Assembly (NCBI GenBank): GCA_012295275.1
Contig: CM022667.1
Location: 22,202,672 to 22,266,671, forward strand
Direction of reading: 5' to 3'
DNA length: 64,000 bases
DNA from: Chrysomallon squamiferum
Lineage: Eukaryota; Mollusca; Gastropoda; Neomphalida; Peltospiridae
Shown: positions 1-13,600 of the stretch, piece by piece
Numbering within the stretch: the first letter of the stretch is position 1
How the letters are laid out: every line of letters starts with the position of its first letter
Made by a program: the position numbers and the translations under genes
The notes under the pieces: model-generated
The model's database searches: none
Seen by the model: only the letters and a program-made list of their open reading frames with translations
What the model was told of the DNA's origin: nothing

Positions 1-1160
1 TTATCATCAATGGACTCCAGAGAGAATCTTGTATTTGAGAAACGAGCAAAGCCACTGCGATACAGCCACACTTTCAGTGGATTGTACTGAAACAAAAGAC
101 AGATAGCTATTACTCTTGTAATTTTGTTTAATTTAAAATTCTTAACCATAAATACTAACTATAAATATAATTACTTTTAAATTTCTCAGCTGAATAAAGT
201 TTATTTAAAATGTATATTTAAAATTTTGTTTAGCTCATAGGACAGGTTTTGTAATCAGTCAAGGTAGTCCATAGCTAGCTGAAGACTTACTGTGAGGAGG
301 TATTAATTCATGGATTTAAAAAAAAGCATGCATGCAAAATGCTATATAATCTATACTTGTAAAATAACAAGATATATTTGAGAAACACTGACAGAGAATA
401 AAGGTTTTTTAACAAAATTTGTCTCACTGAGGTAACAAGTATGTATATACGAATGTCGAACTTGCGACCACCAATCAAGTATGGATTCTCTATATATCTT
501 TGTACTACATATGTTTCTGGTCCACCATCTCTCTCAGCAATACGTTGATACTCGGTTCCCTGAAATACGTACAATTATTATAAATAGCTAGGGTGAAAGT
601 ACTCCTTTCAACAAAGTAAAATTAAAGTTAAAAAAAAAAGAATATACTATTAAAATGTTCGTGCGCAAAATCTCTGTTGGGCTGAGGATGATGTGATGTT
701 GATGTCATTTATTAATGTTGAAGTTTTGTTTCTTTTTTTCTCTCTAAAAGTTAATTATTTTTATAGTAAAAAGAATGATGACAACATCCATATATCCTCA
801 TCTGCCTTAGTATTTATGACAAAGAGTGATCATTAGGACAAAAGCAGTAACTGGAAGTACACAAGAAATGTTCATTTCATCTGCCCATACCTAGAATGGT
901 CCAGTTTAAATGACATAATATTTATTTTGATAAATTATTTATGTTACATTAACAATACTTACTTTTTTCCAGTCTGTGATGTCTTTGAGACGTTTAAACA
1001 GAAAGATTCCTTTTCCCTGTGACTTTGCTATTGGTTTCATTATCCAGATAGAACCAGGATTCCGTCGGAATTCATCAACAAAAATATGATACTCAGACTG
1101 AAATATGTTTATGTGTATGTGTGTTGCGCTTATGCATTTGTGTGTTGCACATGCATGTGT

Positions 1161-1205
<45 letters not shown>

Positions 1206-3846
1206 TTTATCTGTCATTTTATTTCATTTGTGTCTTCTAATCCTCACTTTAACATTAATTTATTCATATTTAATAGTTAACATTAGTTTTACACTTGTTT
1301 GGTAAATGCTGATACTATTGTTAACACACAGATCAAACATAATGAATTATAAGAGATGCTTATTAAAGATTTAGTAAAATGATATAATCTGGTTAAATTA
1401 AATGAAATGAAACAGTTATGAGAAAAACAATAACAATGCTTACAGGTAGTTCATAAGTACTTGGAAAGAAGTCACATCTGAATCAAATTAAGGTAATTAA
1501 AATTAAACAAACTGCATATTTTGAAGAAACATATTTTTGAATATTTTCATAATTAAATTATTACTGTCTTCATATATATTTTTTCTCTCCTTCACACACA
1601 ACACCCAACACACACACACACACACAGAAATAATTTATAAACAGTTTTGTTATAAATGTCCCTGATCTCAAACATAACAACTGTAGTTAAATAATTAAAT
1701 TTTAAAATTAAAGGATACTTCTGAGCTTCTGCTTTTCCAGATTCTCGTTCAATCTGTCTCCGAAGACGTTTCAGATTCTTTACAATCAAGTTCTTCCGAG
1801 TCAGCTTTGTCAGATACAATATTATGAAATCATACACTGATACAAACACACACTTGTTACCCATCTTAAAATATTACTAATATTTTAAATACACAATTTA
1901 TGTATCACCTATCTTTAATTATTATGAATATACAAATAATTAAGATATTAAATACCTTTCTGTTTTGATTGTATAATATATGTGCATGTGTGTGTGTGTG
2001 TGAGGGAGTGAACTAAAAGCACAATCTAAAGATAAATATAAACACCATTAACATGTGAGGTTTATTTCTCCTTGTTTACACATAACGTACTTGGGAAATT
2101 CCTCCAAGACACATGGGACATTAATATAAGGAAAACACTGTCACTGGTGCTTTCTTAAGGAACCCAGGACAGTATTGGTCAGGGTTTTGAAATGTTATCT
2201 GTACGACTGCAGTGAAAGAAAGTTCAAGAGAGAAGAGAGAATATCTGCCAAGAGAGAAAGACTTTTGAGCCAATTCTCTGCAATATAACTATGATATTAT
2301 TGTCTATAGTGTTATTATATATTGTGTTGTAGAAATAGGCAGAGAAAATAAAAATGTAATTGAAATCGAACTTGTATAGTTTTTGTGTGAGGATGTTGTA
2401 TGCACCCAGCCACATATACATATATAAAACACAACATACATTTACCTCTACTGTAATTTCAAGCTTTTTTTTGTTACAACATAAAATAACATATATCTGT
2501 ATTCAGCCAGAAAAGGTTAAGTCAAGAAAACTAAAGGTAATTGGTCTCCCCTACCTCATAATGGTTACGAAAGTGGTTGATACGTGCATGGTCATCAAGA
2601 TAGGCTCTGTCAAATGTTTCTTTCATCCACCATACATCACACCAGTAGAAATCCCATTCAGCATCGCTAAAACATCAAACAAAAATATTAAATTAGTAAA
2701 GTGATCGAAGGTTCAGAAAAACAAATATATGTTAGAAATTAATTACATATAAAATTGCAGAGTATAAATATAAAATGTTTAAAAGTTACATCAAAGGATA
2801 TCAAACAAAATATTAAATAATAATATAAAAATTTGTAAAGTAAAATAATTAAATATTGTCCAGGAAATTAAGGTGTCTACAGCATAAAAATTAGTACATA
2901 ACTGATTTAATTTATAAATGTGCTCACCCAGTGACCTCTTGCCATCCTGGTCGCAGTCGAAGCACATCAAGAATAGTGTTTTGAAGTGAGCATTTGAACC
3001 GTATAGTCCTTTCACTATAATTAAACATTTTACATTTTACATTGTCTCATATTTTTAATAATTAAATAAACTGCTTTACTAAAACTTTCTTGTTTGTTTT
3101 CACCATTATGTTACACCAGAAATAAAGATTTTTTCCCATTTTCTTTATTTTATTTCATTTTTATAGTTAAGTATAACTTCAACAACAAGCAGATTTATTT
3201 TGTGCATTTCTTTTTTTATAACTATATAATACACGACCTCTGTAATTATCAGGTTTATTTTTCCAGTTAAATTATAAATAATCTAAGCAATTACACAGCT
3301 TCTTTTTTTTTACAACTGTATTATATATAAAATCTCAGAAATTATTAAGTATTGCATTATTATTTTTAGAAATTTAATTATATATATCTCAGCAATCAAC
3401 CATTATTTCATTTCACAGCTGTATTGTATTTATATAATTCAGCTATAAGCATGTTTTTTGTTTGTTGTTGTTATTGTTTTGCTTTTCAGAAATATTATTC
3501 TATTTAACCTCAGCAGATATCTGATTGGTTTTCAGGAATATGACAATTACAAAAAAAAAAAATTAAAAAAAAAGAAAAAAAAAGTAAAATTTATATTTAT
3601 ATATAACAGCAGCAACGATATATTTTCTTGTTCAGCTATGTTATGTATAACTTCACCATTAGCAAAATTAGCAATATTTTTCATAACTCTATTATAATAT
3701 AATCAAAAAAAAAAAAAAAAAAATATTAATGAAACAAATAAATACGATAAATATAATAATATACTAAAATTAAAAATATTAATGTTAACAAAAATAATTC
3801 CATACTTGCTAGGTCGACCCTTTTCCTTTGCATTTGATTTAGGCAT
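1..3846 (-). CDS. TTLL9: TTLL9, tubulin polyglutamylase-like ligase (5' part, cut by window edge)
   Basis: Eight exons follow GT-AG rules with consistent phase: 3806-3846 (ATG at 3844-3846), 2928-3014, 2555-2666, 1719-1804, 1444-1477, 963-1097, 428-559 and 1-86 (cut by the edge). Together they give about 237 residues; the family is usually about 440, so the C-terminal half lies left of the window. Visible hallmarks are [14 protein letters not shown] (about residues 44-57), the ATP-grasp lysine segment [16 protein letters not shown] (near 136-151) and [18 protein letters not shown] (near 190-207). Family knowledge: TTLL9 adds glutamates to axonemal tubulin in cilia and flagella. TTLL1 is the nearest alternative, but the [12 protein letters not shown] stretch and the [15 protein letters not shown] helix fit TTLL9 better. 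The 34-nt exon 1444-1477 ([11 protein letters not shown]) is easily missed. The start choice rests on the first in-frame ATG of the most 5' exon found; untranslated exons may exist. Confidence 0.92.
1164..1202. repeat. (GT)n microsatellite in a TTLL9 intron
   Basis: About 19 GT units lie just upstream (on the gene strand) of the exon ending at 1097, close to its acceptor side. Shorter (CA)n lies at 1610-1626. Confidence 0.9.
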
Positions 3847-4686
3847 CTACAAATAAATGAATAATTGTAATTTATAATAATACTACTACTAATAATATGT
3901 GTATGTAGTTATTCTGTGCATGTGTGTTTATCATAAACTTTATGGGTGTATTAATTTTATCATCATCGTCGTCGTCGTCGATTTATTTGAAGTGAACATC
4001 ATTATATATAGATCACATAATTGTTTTTAAATGTGTTCCTGAAGAAACAAAATAATAAAAATAAAAATAATGAAACTGTTATTATTTAACAAAGATTATA
4101 GAGGTTAGTGAAGGTACAGTATCACCAAACGTCCGTACGTTAAATTATAGAGTACGTTTTAATCAGCATCCATTTAAGAGCAATTTTATCTTCCATATAA
4201 TTATATTCTTTAAATTTAAAACATGGCAGAATTTTTGACTGTTGTTTTTCTTCTTAAACTTATATGAAACTGTGCTTCAAAATATTTCCAATTAACTATC
4301 ATTCACTTGTCTTATAAAGCCTGTTGTCAACAACGCGTTCTTGGCACAAGTTATCTTTATTTAGAGAAGATATTAAAGGGAAGTAATTCCACCAGTTTTC
4401 CTGGTTTGTAAACGTTGCCTTTGCAGTAAATGTCTTGGTGATAATATATTTTATAGTACTGTGAAAAGTTATAATTATACCAAACCACTGCATTAACTAA
4501 AAATATCGAAAATACAATATAAAGCTGTCGGAAAACAAATGAATATTACTGGTCTTGATTTAACTGGCAACTGAAGTTAATTTAGCGCAAACAAAGCGCC
4601 CCAATAAACGGAAAACCGAACAGAATACCAAAGTCAAAGAGAACGAATGTGTATTCTAGGATAGATGACGAGATTCATCGTAAGCA
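3847..4686. promoter_or_regulatory. Divergent intergenic region between TTLL9 and VPS9D1 starts
   Basis: Only 840 bases separate the TTLL9 ATG (minus) from the VPS9D1 ATG (plus), so both promoters and 5' UTRs must share this stretch. The VPS9D1-proximal part (4555-4690) has more G+C than the surroundings, as expected for a transcribed leader. A forkhead-like GTAAAC abuts an RFX half-site GTTGCC at 4408-4419, and a GGCAAC half-site lies near 4567-4572. These are weak matches. No TATA box placement is convincing. Confidence 0.5.
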
Positions 4687-7600
4687 ATGGATGCGTCACT
4701 CGTGAAGCAGATTGAAGAAGCTCTGGAACTTGACAGCAGCAATAAGTATTATGTAGGTGAAAAATGATTTTTTTAATTTTTAATTTTTAATTTTTTTACT
4801 GTAAACTGATGATTATTCGATATGATTAATCTGTAATGAAATAAGTAAGACCGGATTACATTAACCATTATTAATATTAGTATTAATGACCGTAATCATT
4901 TAAAGAATATTCCAGAATAACTGTAAATGTAATGGCGAATGTTATTGGGGATTTCAAATATCTGTTATGGTTTTCGGTTTTAAGTGTATACTAATGTTAT
5001 TGGGTTTTTTAATCAAGAAAAAAATATGATAATAACAAGAACAACAAAAAACAACAATAACAATAATAATAATAAATAAATAAATAAATAAAATAATATG
5101 GAAGAGCACTTTTTGAAATAAATGCAGGTTGCCATAAATTCTAAAATCCAAAAAACCTGCAAAATACAAAATTTATTATGGATTATGGATATAAATTGTA
5201 TATGAAATATAAATGAATTTCATGATTTGACTTAGAATTTCATCCTATTCTGAGACCATCTCCTTACATTCCAAAATCCCAAAATTCAGAGATCCAATAT
5301 TTTGGATAAGAAGTGCTTAATGTGTAGAATAAGAATCTTAACACTAACTGTGTTTTACATAAACGTAAGTGAAGCCAATAGAATGAATGTCAAAGAATAA
5401 AATATTAATTTAAGCTGCTGTTTAAATAGTACTGTTCAAAGCTTGTTTAATGTGAATATGATATTTTTGATAATATAAATATGAGAACATTAGTGGATTA
5501 GAAAGTTTGCAGTTAAACTTAAAATAGTCCGGTGGCAGGGACCGATAAGCAGGCATTGCAGTCCGTACAAAGTTTTGTTGCTGTTTCTATACCTCTGAGA
5601 TGTGCTCTTTAAGAATCTGAATGATGCCACTCTGTCATCCTTGGGCAATCTGCACAATATGCAAATTAATGATGCCATTCCTGAAAATCTTGTTTTCGTC
5701 AATATCTCTATGCATGGTATCAAAATAATTTTGAGGGGTAAAGAATCAGATTAAGCCATTTCAGTCAAGATCACACCAATATTTTGTGCAGAATAGGCTT
5801 ATTAAGGCCGCCATTACTGAAAATCTCGTTTTCGTCAATATCTCAGTAACTACACATGGTATCAAAATAATTTTGGTGTTTTTAGGGGTAAAGAATCAGA
5901 TTAAACCATTACAGTATTGATCACACTAATATTTTCTGCAAAATATGCAAAAATCAACTTCAGTGTATATCCAAGTCGTTACAGAACATGCCCTTTACTT
6001 ACGCTGATGCATGTTGCCATTACTGATTTGACTCAGTCCTCAAACAAGTGTTTTTCAACAACATTGACACAGTCATCAACCCATCGGGTGTGCTCATTCC
6101 GGCAGTGTGCTTCTCCGTGACATCCACAAAACATTGTGCATGCAAGTGAGCTGTATAGCATCCACACATTGCTGTCAAACAGGGTGTATCCGTAGCACAA
6201 CCCCACCTTATCATTTCCAGCACCTCCAGTGGAGCAACACTAATGTTTGGTTGCAATGTTACTGGGATCAAGCATCTATTGCGTTTGTCACGTTCCCATC
6301 CGAACTTGACAGGATCTAATGCTGGAGGTTCTGAGTTGAGAGCTGATTTCCAAATGGCAGTCTGAATGTGCGCCTGCTTTACGTTCTTTTCGAATGCCTC
6401 TTTAGAAGGTGGAAGTGACTTACGCTCTGGAGCCTTTGTCAAATTTTTTCTACCCATCCTTCACTACCAGACTTCTCCACAGACCTCAGACATGTTCGAT
6501 GTCACTAAGCTGAACCCAGAGGCGAGATGTGATGCTTCTTAAGGAGATGCTTTCAAGCGCTCCAAGCATTTCCTCATGACTTTCGCATCCTTCCAGATGT
6601 GCACGCAACAGTTCTTCTGTCACTAACCGAAGGGCTCTAAAGTTCTGTGGGAACTTCTTCCCCGACAGCATGTGTGCCACACCTCCAAAACACGATTTCA
6701 TGATATCCTCAAGTCCACTGTCTGCCATCAATATGCCAACACAGCCAATAAAACTCATGAGCATGTGCATGCCCCCAAGCCTTGGTATGAAATCCAAGAA
6801 TCCCTCTGGGTAAACCCATTTCACATTGACTGCAACTCTGTAGAGCTGCTGATCAGTTGTCAGAATAGTAATGTCCTGTCCATATTCCTTTGTTAGTGTC
6901 GAGCCTCGCTCATGGCTGTGAGCATGGAGTCCAGGTGGGCTGGATTCATATCAATCAATGGCAAATACACTGCCTTTGTCGCTGGTTTCACACTCTGCCC
7001 TCTCTACACAACTTGGTGTTGAAGCCACCGAACTCGATAGGGTTCGTGCTTGTGGCAACACACTTAAAGAACTCGGAAGTCTCAATGTCAGGCCGATGCT
7101 TTGAACCTAAGAACTTCATCTTAGCTGCAAGACGCAAGGAAGTCATAAAATTCTTCAATCAACCCTTTCCAGTTTAAGACAACACCGAGCACAATCTGGA
7201 GGGTTGTGAATCTACCACTTATGGCATTAGTAACAATGTTTCTTAGTGAGAGCGGCTGGTAAGGTGTGGTCCAACTTTGTAGAAAGCTTTGCTAGCAAGG
7301 ATAACAAAGTGGAACTGACACAGTCAAGGGTAATGTCCATATCAACTCTGGCATGATAGTTCTTGTCTTCAACTAATGATTCCTTTACATCATGGACAAC
7401 CTGGTGAGCAACCTTTTCCAGTCCAATCTCAACATCATCTTCGTCACTGCTCGGCTCTAGTCTCAACAAACTAGATGCTTTACTTCGAAACACGAGCAGA
7501 CTAGCAACACCTGTGCCACTCAGCACAAGAAGATCCGAACCAAAGTTTTCTAACAACTTGGAGACTAAGGTTTGGCGACTAATGTCTCTTCCACCATTGG

Positions 7601-10600
7601 ACTGGTATAGGTCGTATGATTCTGCTCTCACTGCACTGACTGTCATTTCAAAAGCCACATCCACCTCCTCTTGGCTACTACTAGATGCTGCCAAAGCTGA
7701 CTTCATTGACCGAGGTGAACAAAACTTCTTGTAACAGTCTGTGTGGTATCTACCATCTGCTGCATGCAGATCACTCACTGCCCCAGCCAAATGTGTCTCT
7801 ACCTCGTGTCCCCAGTCGTCGTGACGAGATCTACAGACATCTAGAAGGGTTTCCTTAAAAGTCTTTCTCCCCTCACCACGGTCCGCTGTCCTACAAAGAA
7901 CAACCCTGTGCCAACGATATGGTTACTTAGGATCAATGTCAAGGCATTCCTCACCGCAGAAAAGGCAATGTTGCCTGAAGTTGAAGGTTGTCGATCCAGA
8001 CCAACGCAGACGTTTTCCTGCAGAAGACTCTTCAGAACCTTTTGATGCGCTCAGTTTATTCAAGTGTCTCTTGATTTGGATGTATATGTGGATACACAAT
8101 CTCTATGACAAAGCGCCTCTAAATCTTTGTCTGCCAACAGTCTAGTTTCAAGATCTTCATGGAGATCATCAAATCTCTGTTTACTTGATTCAATGATAGT
8201 CTGTATCCTGTCAGTCCCTGTGACACTAAGTTCCTTCTTGCTTCCATCTTCTTTACAAAAGATGCAGCACCCTTCCATCTTTCAGTTCTACCTGGAAGAG
8301 AAGATATATGTGAGCCACTCCGGCAGAACCAGGCGCTTCAATAACAGAGAAGTGCCTGCTTTTACCAGGCCGCTATTACTGATATTATCAATAATGGCGG
8401 TCCTTATTTGCATATTTTGCAGAAAATATTGGTGTGATCAATACTGTAATGGTTTAATCTGATTCTTTACCCCTAAAAACATGTGTACAGACACCAAAAT
8501 TATTTTGACCATGTGTAGTTACTGAGATATTGACGAAAACAAGATTTTCAGTAATGGCGGCCTTAATATGCCTATTCAGCACAAAATATTGGTGTGATCT
8601 TGACTGAAATGGCTTAATCTAATTCTTTACCCCTCAAAACATGGAGATATACACCAAAATTATTTTGATACCATGCATAGTTACTGAGATATTGACGAAA
8701 ACAAGATTTTCAGTAATGGCCATTCGTCACGTAATGGCTGCCTTAATTTGCATATTGTGCAGATTGCCCAAGGATGACAGAGTGGCATCATTCAGATTCT
8801 TAAAGAGCACATCTCAGAGGTATAGAAACAGCAAAAAAACTTTGTACGGACTGTATTGCAAGGTTCTCCAAAAATCTGGGGTTTGGCAACCGGACTAAAA
8901 GTAATATTAATCACTGTAGGAAGAATTTGACTTATCAGTGTTTTAAATATACTAAAGTACATTTAAAAAATGGTTTATTTTAAAAGAAAACTTGGTTTAA
9001 AAAATACGTAGGGTTGGCAATAATTTACTGATTATTATTATCAGTCACAAACAAGTGTTATTTTAATCAGTCTTGTATCAATAAAATATATTTTCCAAAT
9101 TTTTTATACATTCCTGTTTCTGTGTGACATGAATCTTGTGGAAAACAGTGAATAAAATGCAATAGTTCTATTCAGGAAATAAATCTTGGGGGTCTTTCAA
9201 GTGTCTGACTATATATGTTCATATTTAGTAATACAGTTACGGGTTAATAAAATAATAACAACATCATCAACAACAACAACAACAACAACAACAATACAGA
9301 TAATCTCTGGTTAGAAATTGCAAGAAGTGTATAGGAAAGAAATTTGTCAATCCAATTTAAATACTCTTTGCGTGCAGATGTGCACGCATAACACACACAC
9401 ATGCACTTAACACATACTGAGACATACTTGCACATATTCTTGCACAACAAAATCTGTACATACTTGTCAGAATTTTTGTTATAACAGTGACAAACTTTAT
9501 TTTATTTCAGGAAGCCTATGTGAAATATGTTGAATGCATAATACAAGTGGCCAGTTGTTTGTTACGTAGTGTTACCCAGGGCCAGGTGACCTCCACAAGT
9601 GTAGCTTTTCGCTATGTACAACTTGGACAGCACTCGTTTGACAGAATCTCATCATTGCTGAAACATTTGTGTAATTATCTTAACTATATATGTATGAGCT
9701 TTTACAAGTTGTTTCTTATTAATATTAATAATTTTGTAATTACCTAGGTAGTTTTTTTATTATATACATATTTATTATTGAGTACAAATTCTTCAAATGC
9801 ATTGCACTTTTTATGAAAAGCCAGTTAATCATCAACCTTTTATAAATATGGTAAAAGATGAAATTAATACAGTTGTAACACTAATTATTCACATTTATAA
9901 TGCAACATGTTTCTAACATTTCTTTTTTCGTGTACTATTAAACAACAACAAAAAAAGGTGTTATACCAGTGCAGCTATTAACTGTGATAAAAATTACAAA
10001 ATTACAAACAGAATGAAACTCAAGTGATTATGTATGTAAATGTGTATTGCCCATGTAATCTTAACTAGGACTGTAAAATCATCACTGGCCTTTTAAATTT
10101 ATTTTTCTGTTACGGTTATAATTTTTTCTTTTTTATCTATTTACTAGTAATCACTGAATAATTTTTCTATTAAATGTGTGTTTTGTATTTTTAGCTGGAA
10201 CTGTAGAAAGTAAAACAAATCTCAGACTAACAGATCCAGCTCCACCTCTACAAGATGAAGCTTCATCACATCACTTTTCTTTGGACAGGTACAGTTTATA
10301 CTATTTACAGCAGAGGTCTGTATTTTGAATAAAGGACAATCTTTTCAACATAATGTATTATATGCATAGTTAACCATATTTTTTTAAAGCTAACATACTG
10401 TTTAATGATTACAAGAATCAGAATATAAGCATTTGTATTCTAAGAAAGCAATAGTCTTTAACCTCATAATTGACAAATGACTCTTTTGAAAGAGGCTTTA
10501 AAATCATAATTTTTATCTAAACAAATCAGGCAAGAAAGATATTAAGCACTATGTGGAAGATTGGTTAATTTAATTATTATTTTCAGAAAGAAGACACTTT

Positions 10601-13600
10601 CACCAATGGAGATAGCCTACAAACAGAATCAACAGCTCATGGTGGCATATCAAGCACGAATATCTGGTTTGAAGACTAGAGATGCAAAAACAGCTAGTTT
10701 GGTGTGTTTGACATTTTATCAAATTCACAATCTTTTCTTTATTTAATAATACCATACCAAAATCTGAGATCAGCTGCCTATTGATACATACACTAAAAAG
10801 AAGTAAAATATAACATCCATTATAATTTTCTTTGAAATCATTGCATACAATAAATTGCTTATGAAAAAGTTTATACTTTATTAAGTGAATGTTCAAGTTT
10901 TAACAGAAATATCTTTGATAAACATATATAAATGTTTTTTAAATAAAAGGTTGAAGATATATTCCAATAAAATGGATAAGATATTTGGAAACAATATTGA
11001 ATAATTAAGTGTAAAAACCCACAAGAACTGTAATGAAAGAAAGTAATGAATATGGCTAATGTTAATAAAGTGTTAAATATTATTGGTTATATACAACATT
11101 ACTTTTATTTCATAACAATTTTTTAAATTTTATGTAGAGTTTAACAATTCAAAGAAAGATGGCAGAAAATCTTGCAATTGCCAAGGCACAAGAAGAAGCA
11201 GTATCCTTTGTTTTTTGTTATTTTATTAGTATTATTTTATTGAAAGTTAGGATATCAAAGGTATTTGTCTAATTTTCTTACTGAATTTTTTAGGTCTGAT
11301 TTAAAACTGAATTATTATTGAAAATGTTTAAACAAAAGTAAATTTTAAAAACCAAAATACTGAAAAAAATGAAAAGATTTTCTTAAAGCTGAAGCTTTCC
11401 AAGAAAATGAAGGAAAGACAACTCCGACTGGATGAACAAGCATCAAGGTACCTACAAAAGACAATATATTTTTGTCTGAAACAAAAGTTTTGTCATTTTT
11501 ATATCATTTTGGCAGTGAAAAAAAATATATTTAGATTTGAAAAGAATCAAAAAATGTTAGGACATTTCAGTGCAGTTAACTTTTTATATCTTCAGTAAAA
11601 ATATGCTCTTCCTACCATATTATTTATGCAGCATCAACTTAATTGTTAAAATTAAATTGATATAATTTTTTTTAAATGTGGATTGTTTCAAAAGATTATA
11701 GTTGTCTAGGAGCTGTAACCTGATTATGTGAGTTAGGTTTACATCACAGCTCTTTTAACAGGTATCATTTCGATAACTTAGGCTGAACATAAGGACAAAA
11801 TTTAAACATTTTATTTATGCCATTAGTGTGTTTTTCATTTCTACATATAAAGTTATTAAATGTTAATTAAACATTATGAAAAACTTGTTTTTATTTACCA
11901 CACATTTTGATGTGCCTTCTGGCCTGTCTCAAATAAGAATGTACATTTAAAAATTTCATTCTGCATAAAATTATTAATGTTTTTATATAGACTTTATAAC
12001 CACTATGTATATTTTTATCAGACGTTTTGCTGCACTTGTTGGGATATCAGAAGAGGAACAAGAACAGAGACAGATTTATAAAAAGATTCTAGAATATGAA
12101 CAAGAAGCAGTAAGATATTTATGTTTGTTCAGTTTTGTAGAATAATCCAATTAGATAACTTAAATATATGTGTAAAAGATTTGTTTTAACATTTTATAAA
12201 TGATAAGACAAAATGTCTGAATGTGTGCGTTAATTATTTTATGAACAGCAGGCAAAAATACAAAATCTTAAAATGAAAATTCTTAATGTATCCTGTGAAA
12301 AAAAGCAAAAATATATTTGGCAAATATGTATGGAACCTAATTTTTTTGTATTTTAGAAATGGCTGGCAGAATGGCGTCATAAGCTGAATAGCAATCCATC
12401 AGACACCATCCTAATAAATCAGCTAATACAAGAAATTCTCAGGTATTATATTTTTTATATAATAACTTGCTCTAGACCCCAGACCTTTAGAAATGTTTTT
12501 ATACTTTAATAAACATTATTTTACAGTTTGTATCAGAAAGAACAAACTTGCATATAATAACTTGATCATAAATTTAATAAATAAAGCATTTTTTCCTTTG
12601 ACTTAATTCTATTAGTTTCAGTTTAACAATTTAAATTTATATAATCTTTATCTGCAGATGTACTGACCACCCACTGACACAGCTGTTGAAAACTTATCAG
12701 TTTAAAGTGTACAAAAAACTTTATCCTTTGGTTTCACAGAAATCTGATTTTGTGAAGGATGTTGTTGTACCTCTTCCTGAATATCTTCATCCAGCTAACT
12801 TTAAAGAGAAAGCATCTGAAACAGTGATGAAAGAGAAATCTGTTGACCAAACAGAAAATAACAACATTTGTATTAAGGCTTATAATAATGATTCTGTAGA
12901 AAAGGTACTGGTCAGTGACGAAAACAAGGCAAACAAGTTTATCAGCAGTGGATTTTCCATTAAAGAAATTATACAAGAGGTATCTGGCAAGCAGAGCAGT
13001 GAAGAATCTCCTGAAAATAATAATCTCAAGAATTTTGAAAACAGCACATTTTCATCTAAAAAAAAGGAAACAATTGTAGGTTATCCTGACCAAGCTGTTG
13101 AGGATTCTGATTGTAAACTTAGTGAAGACACTAGTTCTGAAGGTTTTTCATGTAATAAAATTGAAATACAAGTTAATGAAAGCTGTCAAACTGATCAAGA
13201 AGACTTTGTTGATGGCTATCAAGAGAATAAAAATGATATTGAACTAGCAATGAGAAAAGGTGGACAACTGGATAAACAGTTGAGTTCTGATATAGAACAA
13301 GCACAAAAAATGTTGATTAATTTTTCCAAAGATTATGATAAATACAGTGAAGAAAACATGGATGATCTTTTTGAAGATGATGATGATGATGATACAGATG
13401 GCAGTCACAAAACTGAGAATACTGAAAAATCTAAATCTGATTCGCAACATAACAGTCTATTCTCTGACTATCAACCAAACAGTTGTCAGGTAACCACTCC
13501 CAGCTCAGATACATCAGTAACAACAGGACAGTTGGAATCACCACAGCATTCAGTTTCACAAAGTATTAGTGAGCTGAAATTTAGTGACATGTCAGAGGAA

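Larger units (their letters stand above)
5525..8897 (-). mobile_element. Decayed DNA transposon with about 0.43-0.5 kb terminal inverted repeats, in VPS9D1 intron 1
   Basis: The left end TAGTCCGGTGGCA (from 5525) and the right end TTGCCAACCGGACTA region (to 8897) begin long inverted arms. After short diverged outer segments, both share GTCCGTACAAAGTTT, then CTGTTTCTATACCTCTGAGA and the following sequence, almost base for base. Between the arms, minus-strand coding remnants are interrupted by stops and frameshifts. I do not place it in a named superfamily. No clean target-site duplication could be read; the flanks are A-rich. It lies in reverse orientation to the host gene, well away from splice sites. 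Confidence 0.8.

Noticed and set aside
939-1305. ORFs over the (GT)n tract on both strands (His-Thr and Val-Cys repeats)
   Set aside because: Low-complexity translation of a microsatellite; only 963-1097 on the minus strand is a real TTLL9 exon.
1-3846. TTLL1 as the identity of the left-edge gene
   Set aside because: TTLL1 has a different sequence at the LIGGRKFD block (SLYINNPLLIGG type) and lacks the [15 protein letters not shown] helix as seen here; TTLL9 matches through all eight exons.
4408-4419. GTAAACGTTGCC as a combined forkhead/RFX site driving TTLL9
   Set aside because: Only half-sites; expected often by chance in AT-rich sequence.
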